Positions 1-10,285 of a DNA stretch of 64,000 nucleotides are shown here, one piece after another (within the stretch, counting starts at the first letter, position 1; each line of letters begins with the position of its first letter). The notes beneath the pieces are model-generated. The model searched no databases. It was not told the origin of the DNA and saw only the letters and a list, made by a program, of their open reading frames with translations. Source of the DNA: Salinispora vitiensis (GTDB taxonomy: Bacteria; Actinomycetota; Actinomycetes; Mycobacteriales; Micromonosporaceae); contig NZ_KB900388.1 in the NCBI RefSeq assembly GCF_000378825.1, forward strand, positions 1,611,947 through 1,675,946, read 5' to 3'. Position numbers and translations under genes: made by a program.

Positions 1-1986
1 GGCGCCTGGCTGGTCGACCTGACCGAGATCACGACGGACCAGGACGTTCCCCAAGCTGTCGCCGCGGCGGTACGCGTCGAGGAGGGCCCAGGCCGGTCGC
101 TGAGTGAGTCCATTGTGTTGGCCTTGAGTTCCCTCCGGGCGCTGCTGGTGCTCGACAACTGCGAACACGTCGTGGACGGCGCAGCCCGCCTAGCCCAGGC
201 CGTCGCGGACGGCTGCCCGCAGGTGCGGGTGCTGGCCACCGCCCGGGAACCGCTCGGCCTCAACCACGGTCACGAACGGCTGGTCGCCGTGCCACCCTTA
301 CCCGCGGCCGGGGCCGGCGCCGACCTGTTCGCCGAACGTGCGAACGCGCTGACCGGCGCGGCGGGCACGACGGACGCCGTACGGGAGGTGATCGAGGAGA
401 TCTGCCGCTGCCTCGACGGGCTTCCCCTCGCCATCGAGCTGGCCGCCGCCCAAACCGTCAGTCACACCCCGCAGGAGATCCGGGAGCGTCTCGACGATCA
501 GCTCGGGCTGCTGGTCGGCGGGCGGCGGACCGGTGCGGACCGGCACCGCACCATGCGCGCCACGATCGAATGGTCCTACCGGCTGCTCACCGCGGCCGAA
601 CAGGACCTGCTGCAACGGCTGTCGGTGTGCACCGGCCCAGTCGACCGGGCCGGAGCCGCGGCCGTTGCCGCCGGCAGCGGCCTGAAGGTCAACGATGTGC
701 TGCACCGCCTCGTACAGCGCTCGATGGTGGCCGCCGAACCCGGCCCGTTCGGCCAGCGGTTCCGGTTGCTGGAGCCAGTACGCCAGTTCGCCGCCGAGCA
801 CCTCGCCGCCGGACCGACGGCCGCATCCGCCCGGGCCGCACACACCCGATACGTACGGGAACGGGTGGTCTCGCTGCACGACCAGCTCACCGGCCTGGCG
901 GAAGCCCAGGGGGTCGCCCGGCTGGACGAGCTCTGGCCCAACCTGCGCGTAGCGGTTGACCGGGCTTTTGCCTGCGGCGACTACCGCCTCGCCCATGACC
1001 TGTTCCGGCCGGTCTGCACCGAGGCCGCCCGGCGGCACCGGCACGAGATCGGGCAGTGGGCGCAACGCCTCCTCGAACAGGCACCGGCCGAGGAACGGAC
1101 GCCGGCCGAGGACCGGACGCCGGCCGAGGACCGGCTGCGGGTCGAGGACCGGCCGCGGGTTGTGGCCGGCCTGATCGCCGCCGCGTCCCGCTATCACGTC
1201 CGTCAGGAGCCGGCCGGGTTCGACACCCTGGTCCGGCAGCACTGCGATCCGGACGACCCGGTAGCCCGGCACCTACGGGCCAACGTCCACGACGACTACG
1301 CCGCGCAGATCCACACGGCGCCCCCGGCGCTGGCCGAGCTGCGCCGGCTCGGCGCCGAGGATCTCGCCGCGCAGGTCGAGGTCGACCTCGGCGTAGCGTT
1401 GGTTTTTCAGGGGCAGTACGCACGCGGCGAAGCCCAGCTCACCCCGCTCATCGACCGGTTCCGCAGCCACGGCCCGCCGACCCTGCTGCACTGGACGCTG
1501 ATGCTGCTCGGATTCTCCGCCGCCTTCCAGGGGCGACGGGCTGCCGCGGACCAGCTGTTCGACCAGGCGCTCGACGTGCCGCTGCCGGCACGCACCCACT
1601 CGCCGAACCAGTCGGTGCGCGCCCAGGCGTTGTTCCGGCGCGGCGACCGCAGAGCCGCCTATCAGCTCCTCCGTGCCCACGTCGAAGAACTGCTCGAGGC
1701 CGACAACATGCACGCCGCCTGCGTGGTCATGATCAGCTTCGTCGCGATGATGACGGCAGTGGCACGCTTCGCCGACGGGGCCCGGATCCTGGCCTTCCTC
1801 GACACCACCGGCACGCTCGACAACGCAGCCTGGGCGGCCATGGTCGCCGACGCCAGGGACAAACTCGCCACCTTCGCCCCCATCCCGAACGGATCCATGA
1901 TCCTCGACCAGCGGCAGGCCCTCGCCACGATCGGCAACACTCTCGACGACCTTCTTGTCGAACAGGCCAGCCCGGTCAGATGCTAA
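1..1986 (+). CDS. AfsR/LuxR-type ATPase transcriptional regulator (5' end outside window)
   Basis: The frame is open from the first base, so the gene starts upstream of the window. The visible 661 residues begin inside an NB-ARC/AAA-type ATPase domain (reads AWLVDLTEI), followed by a Walker B/sensor stretch LLVLDNCEHV and ATARE. A winged-helix segment (TIEWSYRLL, LLEPVRQFAAEHL) comes next, then a long helical C-terminal half resembling TPR repeats. This is the layout of SARP (AfsR-like) and large LuxR-type regulators of secondary metabolism. The DNA-binding domain and the P-loop would lie in the missing part, so the subclass cannot be decided. A degenerate in-frame hexapeptide repeat sits in the helical region at 1081-1152. 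The next gene is convergent, so it is not in an operon with anything in view. Confidence 0.8.
   Translation, partial: GAWLVDLTEITTDQDVPQAVAAAVRVEEGPGRSLSESIVLALSSLRALLVLDNCEHVVDGAARLAQAVADGCPQVRVLATAREPLGLNHGHERLVAVPPLPAAGAGADLFAERANALTGAAGTTDAVREVIEEICRCLDGLPLAIELAAAQTVSHTPQEIRERLDDQLGLLVGGRRTGADRHRTMRATIEWSYRLLTAAEQDLLQRLSVCTGPVDRAGAAAVAAGSGLKVNDVLHRLVQRSMVAAEPGPFGQRFRLLEPVRQFAAEHLAAGPTAASARAAHTRYVRERVVSLHDQLTGLAEAQGVARLDELWPNLRVAVDRAFACGDYRLAHDLFRPVCTEAARRHRHEIGQWAQRLLEQAPAEERTPAEDRTPAEDRLRVEDRPRVVAGLIAAASRYHVRQEPAGFDTLVRQHCDPDDPVARHLRANVHDDYAAQIHTAPPALAELRRLGAEDLAAQVEVDLGVALVFQGQYARGEAQLTPLIDRFRSHGPPTLLHWTLMLLGFSAAFQGRRAAADQLFDQALDVPLPARTHSPNQSVRAQALFRRGDRRAAYQLLRAHVEELLEADNMHAACVVMISFVAMMTAVARFADGARILAFLDTTGTLDNAAWAAMVADARDKLATFAPIPNGSMILDQRQALATIGNTLDDLLVEQASPVRC
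1081..1152 (+). repeat. In-frame 18-bp tandem repeat, four units
   Basis: Four consecutive 18-bp units encode APAEER, TPAEDR, TPAEDR and LRVEDR. The second and third are identical at the protein level. They lie between the ATPase and the C-terminal helical part of the regulator, so copy number can change without breaking the frame. Confidence 0.75.
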
Positions 1987-2113
1987 GGGCTGTCTCGTGA
2001 CGGTGAAGGCCGTTGCCCGGCACCGGGTTGGCGTCTGCTGCTGCCTGCACCGCGACGACGAATGTGCGCCAGACAGGGCTCGGCTTCCCTCAACGCTTGA
2101 TCTTGGTTGTGGC

Positions 2114-3637
2114 TCAGCGGCGAGCAGGGTCCTCCTCGGGCCGGATCCAATCGAAGGTGCGCTCCACCGCCCGTCGCCAGTTTTCCCGTTCCCGTGTCCG
2201 GACTGCGGCATCCATCTCCGGCACCCATCGGGCAGCCGGATGCCAGTTGCTGCGCAGGCCCTCCAGGTCTGGCCAGTACTCGACCGCAAGCCCGGCTGCG
2301 TATGCGGCCCCGAGGGAGACCGTCTCGGCCGCCATCGGGCGCACCACCGGCACTGCAAGTACGTCCGCGACGAACTGCATCAGCAAATTGTTCGCGGTCA
2401 TCCCGCCGTCCACCCGCAAGGCGGTCAGCTCCAGCCCGGAGTCGGCGTTCATGGCGTCGACCACCTCACGGGTCTGCCACCCGGTCGCCTCCAGCACGGC
2501 CCGGGCCAGGTGCCCCTTGGTGATGTATGAGGTGAGTCCGACGATCGTGCCGCGCGCCTCGCTGCGCCAGTGTGGGGCGAAAAGCCCGGAGAAGGCGGGC
2601 ACAATGTAGCAGCCGCCGTTGTCGTCGACCGTTCGGGCGAGGGTCTCGATTTCCGGTGCGGTGCTGATCAACTCCAGCCGGTCGCGGAACCACTGCACCA
2701 GGGATCCTGTGATCGCGATGGACCCCTCCAGGGCGTACAGGGCGGGCTTGTCGCCGATCCGGTAGCCGACGGTGGTGAGCAGGCCGTGCCGCGAAGGCAC
2801 CGGCTCGGTACCGGTGTTCAGCAGCAGGAAGCTGCCGGTGCCATAGGTGCACTTGGCGTCGCCTGGGTCGAAGCAGGTCTGACCGAACAGGGCGGCCTGC
2901 TGGTCACCCAGGGCCGCCGCGATCCGGACGCCGGGCAGGACGGCTGTGGCGGTGCCGTACACCTCCGACGAGGAGCGGATCTGCGGCAGCATGGCCGCCG
3001 GCACGCCGAAGAAGCTCAGCAGTCTGGGATGCCAGTCGAGAGTGCGCAGATCCATCAACATGGTACGGCTGGCGTTGGTGACGTCGGTCAGGTGTAGGCC
3101 GCCGTCCGGGCCGCCGGTGAGGTTCCAGATCAGCCAGCTATCCATGGTCCCGAAGAGCACCTCGCCGCGTTCGGCGCGTTCGGCGAGGCCGGGGATGTGG
3201 TCGAGCAGCCAGCGCAGCTTCGGGCCGGAGAAGTACGTGGTCAGCGGCAGCCCGCACAGCTCCTGGATGTGCTCGGCGCCGCTGGCGCGGGAAAGGGCTT
3301 CCACCACCAGGTCGGTGCGGGTGTCCTGCCAGATGAGCGCGGGAGCCACCGGGACACCGGTGCGCCGGTCCCAGACGACCGTGGTTTCGCGCTGGTTGGC
3401 GATCCCGATCGCGGCGATCTGGTCGATGCTGAGGCCGGCCTGGTTGAGGGCGCGGGGAACGACCTTGCCGACGTTGCGCCAGATCTCCATAGCGTCGTGC
3501 TCTACCCAGCCCGGCCGGGGAAAGTGCTGCCGGTGTTCCCGCTGGGCAACTGAGACGAGATTGCCACGGCGGTCGAAGACGATGCATCGGGTGGACGTGG
3601 TTCCCTGATCGATGGCGACGACAAAGCGCTCGGTCAT
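2114..3637 (-). CDS. glpK: Glycerol kinase (first copy)
   Basis: A 507-aa FGGY-family kinase that phosphorylates glycerol to sn-glycerol-3-phosphate in the cytoplasm. The N-terminus [13 protein letters not shown] is the phosphate-1 motif of glycerol kinases. [12 protein letters not shown] ([17 protein letters not shown]), [14 protein letters not shown] and [13 protein letters not shown] follow in the usual order and the length matches the family. I chose the ATG at 3637; the longer open frame runs back into the upstream intergenic DNA with no family similarity. It lies 37 bp downstream of the IclR regulator gene in the same direction, so it is probably co-transcribed with it. A second glycerol kinase lies in the divergent arm at 5504-7021; the two are clearly homologous but not near-identical. 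Confidence 0.95.
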   Translation of the reverse strand: MTERFVVAIDQGTTSTRCIVFDRRGNLVSVAQREHRQHFPRPGWVEHDAMEIWRNVGKVVPRALNQAGLSIDQIAAIGIANQRETTVVWDRRTGVPVAPALIWQDTRTDLVVEALSRASGAEHIQELCGLPLTTYFSGPKLRWLLDHIPGLAERAERGEVLFGTMDSWLIWNLTGGPDGGLHLTDVTNASRTMLMDLRTLDWHPRLLSFFGVPAAMLPQIRSSSEVYGTATAVLPGVRIAAALGDQQAALFGQTCFDPGDAKCTYGTGSFLLLNTGTEPVPSRHGLLTTVGYRIGDKPALYALEGSIAITGSLVQWFRDRLELISTAPEIETLARTVDDNGGCYIVPAFSGLFAPHWRSEARGTIVGLTSYITKGHLARAVLEATGWQTREVVDAMNADSGLELTALRVDGGMTANNLLMQFVADVLAVPVVRPMAAETVSLGAAYAAGLAVEYWPDLEGLRSNWHPAARWVPEMDAAVRTRERENWRRAVERTFDWIRPEEDPARR

Positions 3638-3674
3638 TACTCGTCCTTCGTGAAGCCGGGTGGTGGGTGACGGA

Positions 3675-4442
3675 TCACCAGCGCGTGGCGCCGAGATCGC
3701 GGGACACCGCGCGGGCGGCGTCGCGGACGTACGTGACGAGGGCTGGGCGGGGGTTGCCGGACCCGTCGCAGGTGCGGTCCACCGGACCGGAGAGCCCGAT
3801 CGCGCCCACGACCAGGCCGCCATAGCCACGGATCGGCGCGGCGATGCCGGCCTCGCCAGGGGTCATCTCACCGATTTCGGCCCCCCAGCCATTGTCCCGG
3901 ATTTCGCTGAGGGCCCGGGTGAGTGCTCGTGCTTTGACCAGGGTGCGTCGGGTGTAGGGCTCGGGTTCGCGTTGCGTAACCGCGTTGGCGGCGCCCACGT
4001 CGTAGGCGAGCAGGACTTTGCCGAGCGCGGTGGCGTGCGGGGGAAGAAGGGACCCGACGTCCAGCGTCTGAAGGATGTCGTCGGGCCGGAACACGTGGTG
4101 GACCACAAGTACCTTGCCGTCCAGCAGAGTGCCGATACGGACCGCCTCGCCGCTGCGCGCGGCGAGTGGGTCCGCCCAGTTGATGGAACGGGAACGGAGC
4201 TCGTTGACGTCGAGGTAGCTCGTGCCGAGGTGCAGCAGCGTGGCACCGAGTTGGTACTTGCCGGAGGTCTTGTCTTGTTCCACGAATCCGACGTCTTGCA
4301 GGGTACGTATGATGCCGTGCGCCGTGCCCTTGGGCAGATTGAGAGAACGAGCGATCTCCCCGATGCCGAGCCGGCCGGAACTGCTGGCCAGCAGGCGGAG
4401 GATCGCCGCGGCACGCGCGATGGACTGCACCTGACCCGGCAT
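3675..4442 (-). CDS. gylR: IclR-family regulator of the glycerol locus (GylR-like)
   Basis: 255 aa. The N-terminus (about residues 5-70) is the IclR winged helix ([43 protein letters not shown]). The rest is the effector-binding domain ([15 protein letters not shown]). In Streptomyces, GylR represses the divergent or downstream glycerol operon and responds to glycerol-3-phosphate; the position here, divergent from glpF-glpK-glpD, supports the same role. The start is the ATG at 4442; the frame continues upstream antisense to glpF but without family similarity. The gap to glpF is 183 bp and contains candidate operators. The gene symbol rests on context plus family. Confidence 0.9.
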   Translation of the reverse strand: MPGQVQSIARAAAILRLLASSSGRLGIGEIARSLNLPKGTAHGIIRTLQDVGFVEQDKTSGKYQLGATLLHLGTSYLDVNELRSRSINWADPLAARSGEAVRIGTLLDGKVLVVHHVFRPDDILQTLDVGSLLPPHATALGKVLLAYDVGAANAVTQREPEPYTRRTLVKARALTRALSEIRDNGWGAEIGEMTPGEAGIAAPIRGYGGLVVGAIGLSGPVDRTCDGSGNPRPALVTYVRDAARAVSRDLGATRW

Positions 4443-4459
4443 GGGGCGGATGCTAGAGC

Positions 4460-4506
4460 GTTCGGGGCCAACGCAACAGTGTTCGGCATTGTCGACCGGG
4501 GTTCGT
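4460..4506. promoter_or_regulatory. Candidate GylR operator array in the glp divergent promoter gap
   Basis: Three copies of GTTCG (GTTCGG, GTTCGG, GTTCGT) start at 4460, 4481 and 4501, i.e. 21 and 20 bp apart, close to two helical turns. They lie 18-64 bp upstream of the IclR start and about 120 bp before glpF. Same-face repeats between a regulator and its target are typical of IclR-family binding, but binding itself is inference. Confidence 0.45.
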
Positions 4507-4625
4507 TGACCTGCCTCCTCATGTTTCCTACGGTTCACCGCACGGCGACGTCCGACACCTCGCCGACATCGCACGGCCCTCCGTCCCCCGGTCGCGGAGG
4601 TCCGCCACCCCCACCTGGAGACACC

Positions 4626-5465
4626 ATGACACAGCGTGTGAGAGCGCCCGGACTCCTTGGCGAGTTGGCCGCCGAGTTCGCCGGCACCGCGATCCTGATT
4701 CTCTTCGGCGTGGGCGTCGTCGCCCAGGTCACTGCCGGTGGCACCGGTGAGTTCGACAGCATTGCCTGGGCCTGGGGCCTTGGCGTCGCGCTGGGCATCT
4801 ACGTCGCTGGCCGGATCAGTGGCGCCCACCTCAATCCGGCGGTAACGCTCGCCCTCGCGGTGTTCAAGGGCTTCTCGTGGCGCAAGGTGATGCCCTATGC
4901 CCTCGCACAGACCGCCGGGGCGTTCGTCGCGGCCCTGATCATTCGCTGGAACTACAGCGAGGTGCTGCAGCGGTTTGACCCGGGCTTGACCAGCAAGAGC
5001 CAGGGCGTCTTCTCGACCCTGCCGGGTGCTGGCATCACCGAGTGGGGCGCCCTGCGTGACCAGATCATCGGCACGGCGATCCTGCTGTTTCTGATCCTTG
5101 CCGTAACCGACGCCCGCAACTCTCTGCCCGGTGCCAACCTTGCCCCACTGATCGTCGGCCTGATCGTGGTCGCGATTGGCATGGCGTTCGCCGTCAACGC
5201 CGGCTACGCGATCAACCCGGCCCGTGACTTCGGCCCCCGCCTCGCGTCCTTCCTCACCGGGTACGAGACGGCCTTCCTGGACCCGAGCGGATATCCGTAT
5301 TTTTGGGTGCCCATCGTCGGACCGCTGGTCGGTGGTGTCATCGGCGCCGGCCTCTATCAATTGTTCGTCGGCCGATTCCTGCCGAGCGATGAGCCGCAGC
5401 CGGGCGCGAACAGCGCCGAGACTGCGACCGAAACGGCTGCGATGTCCGAGCGCGCCCGCGTCTGA
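4626..5465 (+). CDS. glpF: Aquaglyceroporin, glycerol uptake facilitator
   Basis: 279-aa MIP-family channel in the inner membrane that lets glycerol diffuse in. Both half-helix motifs are present: [10 protein letters not shown] in the first half and [14 protein letters not shown] in the second. The Asp after the second NPAR is the mark of glycerol-conducting rather than water-only channels. Six hydrophobic segments are visible. The ATG at 4626 follows a GGAG Shine-Dalgarno; the longer open frame upstream reads through the promoter gap and regulator and was not used. It is the first gene of the rightward glp operon, 38 bp before glpK. Confidence 0.95.
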   Translation: MTQRVRAPGLLGELAAEFAGTAILILFGVGVVAQVTAGGTGEFDSIAWAWGLGVALGIYVAGRISGAHLNPAVTLALAVFKGFSWRKVMPYALAQTAGAFVAALIIRWNYSEVLQRFDPGLTSKSQGVFSTLPGAGITEWGALRDQIIGTAILLFLILAVTDARNSLPGANLAPLIVGLIVVAIGMAFAVNAGYAINPARDFGPRLASFLTGYETAFLDPSGYPYFWVPIVGPLVGGVIGAGLYQLFVGRFLPSDEPQPGANSAETATETAAMSERARV

Positions 5466-5503
5466 TCGACATATCCCGACGACCCGTAGAGGTGACATCC
5501 CGC

Positions 5504-7021
5504 ATGGCTGACTTCGTTGGTGCGGTGGACCAGGGCACCACCAGTACCCGTTTCATGGTTTTTGATCACGGTGGTAACGACGTCGGTCGCCACCAGCTCG
5601 AGCATCAGCAGATCCTGCCGCGGCCCGGTTGGGTCGAACACAATCCGGTGGAGATCTGGGAGCGGACCCAGACCGTCATCCAGACCGTGCTCTACGAGCA
5701 CCGCCTGACCGTCACCGACCTCGCCGCGCTCGGGATCACCAACCAGCGTGAGACCACCGTGGTATGGAACAGGCGCACCGGTCGGCCCTACCACAACGCC
5801 ATCGTGTGGCAGGACACCCGCACCGACCGGATCGCCTCGGCACTGGAGCGCTCGGGGCGGGGCGACATCATCCGCCGTAAGGCCGGCCTACCACCGGCCA
5901 CATACTTCTCCGCCGGCAAGATCCAGTGGATCCTCGACAACGTCGATGGGGTCCGGGAAGCAGCCGAGCGTGGAGAGGCCGTCTTCGGCAACACCGACAC
6001 CTGGCTGCTGTGGAACCTGACCGGCGGCACCGACGGCGGCGTGCACGTCACCGATCCGACCAACGCCAGCCGCACCATGCTGATGAACCTGGACACGCTG
6101 GACTGGGACGACGAACTACTGTCGTTCTTCGACATCCCGCGCGCCATGTTGCCCCGGATCCGACCATCGTCCGACCCGGACTCCTACGGTGCCACCACGG
6201 CGCGTGGTCCGTTCACCGGATCAGTCCCGCTCACCGCGGACCTCGGCGACCAGCAGGCAGCCACCGTCGGTCAGGTCTGCTTCGCCCCGGGCGAGGCCAA
6301 GAACACCTACGGTACGGGCAACTTCATGCTCCTCAACACCGGCACGGAGATCGTCCGCTCCCAGGCCGGCCTACTCACCACCGTCTGCTACCAGTTCAGC
6401 GGCCAGGCGCCGGTATACGCCCTGGAAGGCTCCATCGCGGTCACCGGATCAGCCGTGCAGTGGCTACGCGACCAGTTGAAAATCATCAACACCGCAGGGC
6501 AGAGCGAGATCCTGGCCCGCCAGGTGCCCGACAACGGCGGAGTGTACTTCGTACCCGCCTTCTCCGGCCTGTTCGCCCCGTACTGGCGCTCCGACGCCCG
6601 CGGCGCGATCGTCGGCCTGTCCCGGTTCAACACCGACGCCCACATCGCCCGGGCCACCCTCGAGTCGATCTGCTACCAGAGCCGAGACGTCGCCGAGGCC
6701 ATGGCCAAAGACTCCGGCGTACCGCTGGAATGTCTCAAGGTCGACGGCGGCGTCACCGACAACGACCTGTGCATGCAACTGCAAGCCGACATCCTCGGCG
6801 TACCGGTAAGCCGGCCCGTGGTCACCGAGACCACCGCGCTCGGCGCCGCGTACGCCGCCGGCCTCGCCGTCGGATTCTGGCGCAGCACCGACGAACTACG
6901 CGAGAACTGGAACGAAAGCCACCGCTGGCAGCCCACCTGGCCACCAGAACAACGCCAAGCCGAGTACGAACGCTGGAAGCAGGCCGTCCAACGCACCCTC
7001 AACTGGGTCGACGTCGACTGA
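5504..7021 (+). CDS. glpK: Glycerol kinase (second copy)
   Basis: 505-aa FGGY kinase with the same motif order as the leftward copy: [13 protein letters not shown] at the N-terminus, [31 protein letters not shown], and [18 protein letters not shown] near the C-terminus. It is in the middle of the glpF-glpK-glpD operon, so it is the copy expected to be induced by glycerol. The ATG at 5504 was chosen because AGAGGTG sits 9-15 bp before it; a GTG 12 bp earlier is possible. A functional split from the other copy cannot be told from sequence. Confidence 0.95.
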   Translation: MADFVGAVDQGTTSTRFMVFDHGGNDVGRHQLEHQQILPRPGWVEHNPVEIWERTQTVIQTVLYEHRLTVTDLAALGITNQRETTVVWNRRTGRPYHNAIVWQDTRTDRIASALERSGRGDIIRRKAGLPPATYFSAGKIQWILDNVDGVREAAERGEAVFGNTDTWLLWNLTGGTDGGVHVTDPTNASRTMLMNLDTLDWDDELLSFFDIPRAMLPRIRPSSDPDSYGATTARGPFTGSVPLTADLGDQQAATVGQVCFAPGEAKNTYGTGNFMLLNTGTEIVRSQAGLLTTVCYQFSGQAPVYALEGSIAVTGSAVQWLRDQLKIINTAGQSEILARQVPDNGGVYFVPAFSGLFAPYWRSDARGAIVGLSRFNTDAHIARATLESICYQSRDVAEAMAKDSGVPLECLKVDGGVTDNDLCMQLQADILGVPVSRPVVTETTALGAAYAAGLAVGFWRSTDELRENWNESHRWQPTWPPEQRQAEYERWKQAVQRTLNWVDVD

Positions 7022-7092
7022 CCACCACCGGATCCGAGAAACCCGGGAGGCCGGCGTCCCCGCTGGCCTCCCAGACACAGGAGAGAGAACGC

Positions 7093-8817
7093 ATGCACTC
7101 CTCGACACTGTCACTGGCCGCCCGCGAGCGGTCGCTGGCCGCGCTAAGCAGCGGCCCGGAACTGGACGTCCTGGTGGTCGGTGGCGGCGTCACCGGCGCC
7201 GGCTGCGCCCTGGACGTCGTCACCCGGGGCCTGTCGGTCGGTCTCGTCGAGGCCCGCGACTGGGCCAGCGGCACGTCGAGCCGCTCCAGTAAACTCATCC
7301 ACGGTGGTCTGCGCTACCTGGAGATGCTCGACTTCGGGCTGGTCCGCGAGGCGCTGCGCGAGCGGGGCCTACTACTGCAGCGACTCGCCCCGCACCTGGT
7401 CCGGCCGGTGCCGTTTCTCTACCCGCTGCGGCACCGCGGCTGGGAACGGCTGTACGCGGGCGCCGGTGTCCTGCTCTACGACACGATGAGCCTTTCCGGC
7501 AGCAACTCCCGCGGGGTACCGGCCCACCGGCACCTGACCCGACGTGGCGCGGTCCGCGCTTGCCCGTCCCTGCGTCCGGAGTCGCTGGTGGGCGCGTTGC
7601 AGTACTACGACGCTCAGGTCGATGACGCCCGGCTGGTGACGTGTCTCGTCCGTACCGCCGCAGCCCACGGCGCGTACCCCGTTTCCCGAGCCCGGGTCGT
7701 GGGCCTCCTGCGCGACGGAGACCGCATCACCGGGGCGCGGGTCCACGACCTGGAGACCGACCAGGTCCTCGAGGTCCGCGCCCGGCAGGTCATCAACGCC
7801 ACCGGCGTCTGGACCGACGAAATCCAGTCTCTCGTTGGGGAGCGTGGGCCGGTGCAGGTTCGCGCGTCGAAAGGTATCCACCTCGTCGTGCCTCGCGACC
7901 GGATCCGCTCCACCACCGGCCTGATCCTGCGAACCGAATCCAGCGTGCTGTTCGTGATCCCGTGGGGTCGGCACTGGCTGATCGGCACCACCGACACCGA
8001 CTGGGATCTGGACAAGGCGCACCCGGCAGCGACCAGCCGCGACATCGACTACCTGCTGGAACGGGTCAACGAGGTACTGGCCAGTCCGCTGACCCGCGAC
8101 GACGTCGAGGGCGTATACGCGGGCCTGCGGCCGCTGCTGTCCGGGCATTCGGATGCGACCGCCAAGCTGTCCCGTGAGCACACCGTGGCGAACCCGGCGC
8201 CGGGTCTGGTGATGGTCGCCGGCGGGAAGTACACAACGTACCGGGTGATGGCCCGCGACGCTGTCGACGAGGCCGTGCGGGGACTCGGCGGTGGGGTGCC
8301 GCGGTCCTGCACCGACCGGGTTCCCCTGCTCGGCGCCGAGGGCTATGTCGCCCGATGGAACCAGCGCCGTCGCATCGCGCGACAGTACAACCTGACCGTG
8401 GAGCGGGTTGAGCATCTGTTGCGCCGCTACGGCGCCGCCGTCGACGAGGTGTTGGACCTGCTGGGAGAGGATCCGACCCTCGTTGAGCCGCTCGACGGCG
8501 CCGACGACTATCTGCGTGTGGAGGTCGTCCACGCGGCGTCAGCCGAGGGTGCCCTGCACCTGGAGGACGTGCTTACCCGGCGTACACACATATCGATCGA
8601 GACGTTCGACCGGGGCCTGGCAGCCGCCCGACCGGCGGCGCAGTTGATGGCGTCGGTGCTCGGCTGGGACGCCGAGCGTGTGGACCGCGAGGTGGCGCAC
8701 TACGTCGCACAGGTGGACGCCGAACGGATGGCGCACGACCAGATCGAGGACCAGGCCGCCGACGCGGCCCGGCTGGTCGTGCCGGATGTGGTGCCGCAGG
8801 TAGCACTCGCGGCCTGA
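7093..8817 (+). CDS. glpD: Glycerol-3-phosphate dehydrogenase, FAD-dependent
   Basis: 574 aa. It oxidises glycerol-3-phosphate to dihydroxyacetone phosphate at the membrane face and passes electrons to quinones. The FAD-binding dinucleotide fold is at residues 25-55 (LDVLVVGGGVTGAGCALD). SSKLIHGGLRYLE, the family signature, follows, then the WLIGTTDTDWD region and the C-terminal helical domain. The length is usual for GlpD. GGAGA-type purine-rich sequence precedes the ATG at 7093. It is the last gene of the operon, 71 bp after glpK, and completes the route from external glycerol to glycolysis. Confidence 0.95.
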   Translation: MHSSTLSLAARERSLAALSSGPELDVLVVGGGVTGAGCALDVVTRGLSVGLVEARDWASGTSSRSSKLIHGGLRYLEMLDFGLVREALRERGLLLQRLAPHLVRPVPFLYPLRHRGWERLYAGAGVLLYDTMSLSGSNSRGVPAHRHLTRRGAVRACPSLRPESLVGALQYYDAQVDDARLVTCLVRTAAAHGAYPVSRARVVGLLRDGDRITGARVHDLETDQVLEVRARQVINATGVWTDEIQSLVGERGPVQVRASKGIHLVVPRDRIRSTTGLILRTESSVLFVIPWGRHWLIGTTDTDWDLDKAHPAATSRDIDYLLERVNEVLASPLTRDDVEGVYAGLRPLLSGHSDATAKLSREHTVANPAPGLVMVAGGKYTTYRVMARDAVDEAVRGLGGGVPRSCTDRVPLLGAEGYVARWNQRRRIARQYNLTVERVEHLLRRYGAAVDEVLDLLGEDPTLVEPLDGADDYLRVEVVHAASAEGALHLEDVLTRRTHISIETFDRGLAAARPAAQLMASVLGWDAERVDREVAHYVAQVDAERMAHDQIEDQAADAARLVVPDVVPQVALAA

Positions 8818-8968
8818 CCTGGCGCGCGCGCCGCATGCGTTCCGCCACGTCCCGCCCGACAGGCCGGAGTCAGCTACGGCCGACCCTGTGGGATTCCAAA
8901 GCCCGGTAACCGTGGTTGACGTGGGCAGATGTAGCGCTCGGCCATGCTGTTAGGCATCGTCATGACCT

Positions 8969-10036
8969 GTGTCGCTGCGCCTGCTCTACCTCGTGTTCTG
9001 CCGCATCGCCGGATGGCTCGCCCTCCTGGCCAGCACCGGTACGGCCAAAGACGTGGAGATCTTGGTGCTCCGTCACGAGAACGCGGTCTTACGCCGGCAG
9101 AATCCGACACCGCACCTGGACTGGGCAAACCGAGCGGTGCTCGCCGCCCTGATCAAATTCCTGCCCCGGGCATTGGCGGCGCACCGGCTCGTCACTCCGA
9201 CCACGGTCATGCGCTGGCATCGGCGGCTGGTCGCCCGCCACTGGACATATCCCAACCGGTCCGACCGGCCGCCGACCGACCCAGCCATCACCGCCCTGGT
9301 CGAGCGGACGTCCCGGGACAACCCCGACTGGGGCTACCAACGCATCCACGGCGAACTGCTCGGCCTCGGCCACCGTGTCAGCGCGTCCACGATCCAGCGG
9401 ACCCTCAAACGATTGGGCATCCCACCGGCGCCCGTGCACCGTGACCACACCACCTGGCGACGGTTCCTCCGCGCCCAGTCATCGACCATGTTGGCCTGCG
9501 ATTTCATCCACCTGGACTGCACGCTCACCCTCAAGCGCCGGTACGTGTTCTTCGTGATCGAGGTTGGCAGCCGCTACATGCACATCCTCGGCATCACTGC
9601 CAACCCGGACGGAGCATGGACCACCCAGCAGGCCCGCAACCTGCTCATGAACCTCGGTGACCGCGCCGACCAATTCAGATTCCTTATCCAGGACCGGGCC
9701 GGGCAGTCCACCGCAGCCTTCGACGCGGTGCCGGCCCATGCCGGCGTCACCGTATACAAGATCCCGCCGCGAAGCCCGCGAGCAAATGCCCACGCGCAAC
9801 GGCTCGTCCTCACCGTCCGCAGCGAGCTCACCGACCGCATACTCATCATCAACGAACGACATCTACGCCTGACGCTCGCCGAATATGCCAGTCACTACAA
9901 CGGCCGACGACCACACAGGTCGCAGCAGTGGCAGCCTCCACGACCCGACCGGCCCGTCGTCGACCTGACCCACGAGCGGGTCAGACGTCGCCCAGTCCTC
10001 GGCGGGCTAATCAACGAGTACGAACGAGCCGCGTAG
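8969..10036 (+). CDS. IS3/IS481-type transposase (rve integrase core), catalytic Glu replaced
   Basis: 355 aa with an N-terminal helix-turn-helix part (TPTTVMRWHRRLVARHW) and an rve core. The first catalytic Asp is in ACDFIHLD and the second in FLIQDRAG. The third position, normally Glu in PRANA(Y/H)AERF/W, reads PRANAHAQRL here, so Glu is Gln. The GTG at 8969 fits the usual N-terminus of this group. I could not define terminal inverted repeats. The insertion separates glpD from an adenylating-enzyme remnant at 10067, so this element, or a deletion next to it, probably removed the rest of that gene. The Gln change suggests it can no longer move by itself. Confidence 0.85.
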   Translation: MSLRLLYLVFCRIAGWLALLASTGTAKDVEILVLRHENAVLRRQNPTPHLDWANRAVLAALIKFLPRALAAHRLVTPTTVMRWHRRLVARHWTYPNRSDRPPTDPAITALVERTSRDNPDWGYQRIHGELLGLGHRVSASTIQRTLKRLGIPPAPVHRDHTTWRRFLRAQSSTMLACDFIHLDCTLTLKRRYVFFVIEVGSRYMHILGITANPDGAWTTQQARNLLMNLGDRADQFRFLIQDRAGQSTAAFDAVPAHAGVTVYKIPPRSPRANAHAQRLVLTVRSELTDRILIINERHLRLTLAEYASHYNGRRPHRSQQWQPPRPDRPVVDLTHERVRRRPVLGGLINEYERAA

Positions 10037-10066
10037 ACGGCCCTGCTCAGAGTCGGTGACAGGGTT

Positions 10067-10195
10067 ATGAAACCCCACAGGTTGCCGGAGGCGATGCTGC
10101 CGAAGGCGTACCGGCATCTGGCCGAGTTCCCGCTGAACGCGAACCACAAGATCGACCGCCGCAAACTGGCCGGCGACGCCGCTCGCAACGGGTAA
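10067..10195 (+). pseudogene. 3' remnant of an adenylation domain / acyl-CoA ligase gene
   Basis: An open frame of 42 codons reads LPEAMLPKAYRHL and AEFPLNANHKIDRRKL before the stop. This matches the C-terminal A10 motif of AMP-forming enzymes (usual form LPLTPNGKVDRRAL), including the catalytic Lys. Nothing upstream continues the domain; the transposase gene ends 30 bp earlier. It is best read as the tail of an NRPS adenylation domain or free-standing ligase lost on insertion. Confidence 0.65.
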
Positions 10196-10285
10196 GGGGT
10201 CGTACCGCGATCATCCGATTGATTGATTCTGCGTCGAGCGCGATGGGCGATGCGGGACGGGTGGTACGAACAGGAAGCTTCTCCC

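Noticed and set aside
298..1272. Long minus-strand frame opposite the AfsR-type regulator
   Set aside because: It is antisense to a gene with clear ATPase motifs, is Gly/Arg/Pro-rich and shows no family pattern; long antisense frames are normal at this GC.
5926..7092. N-terminal extension of glpD across glpK
   Set aside because: The first 389 codons are the other frame of glycerol kinase, Arg/His-rich; the GlpD start with its FAD motif is at 7093.
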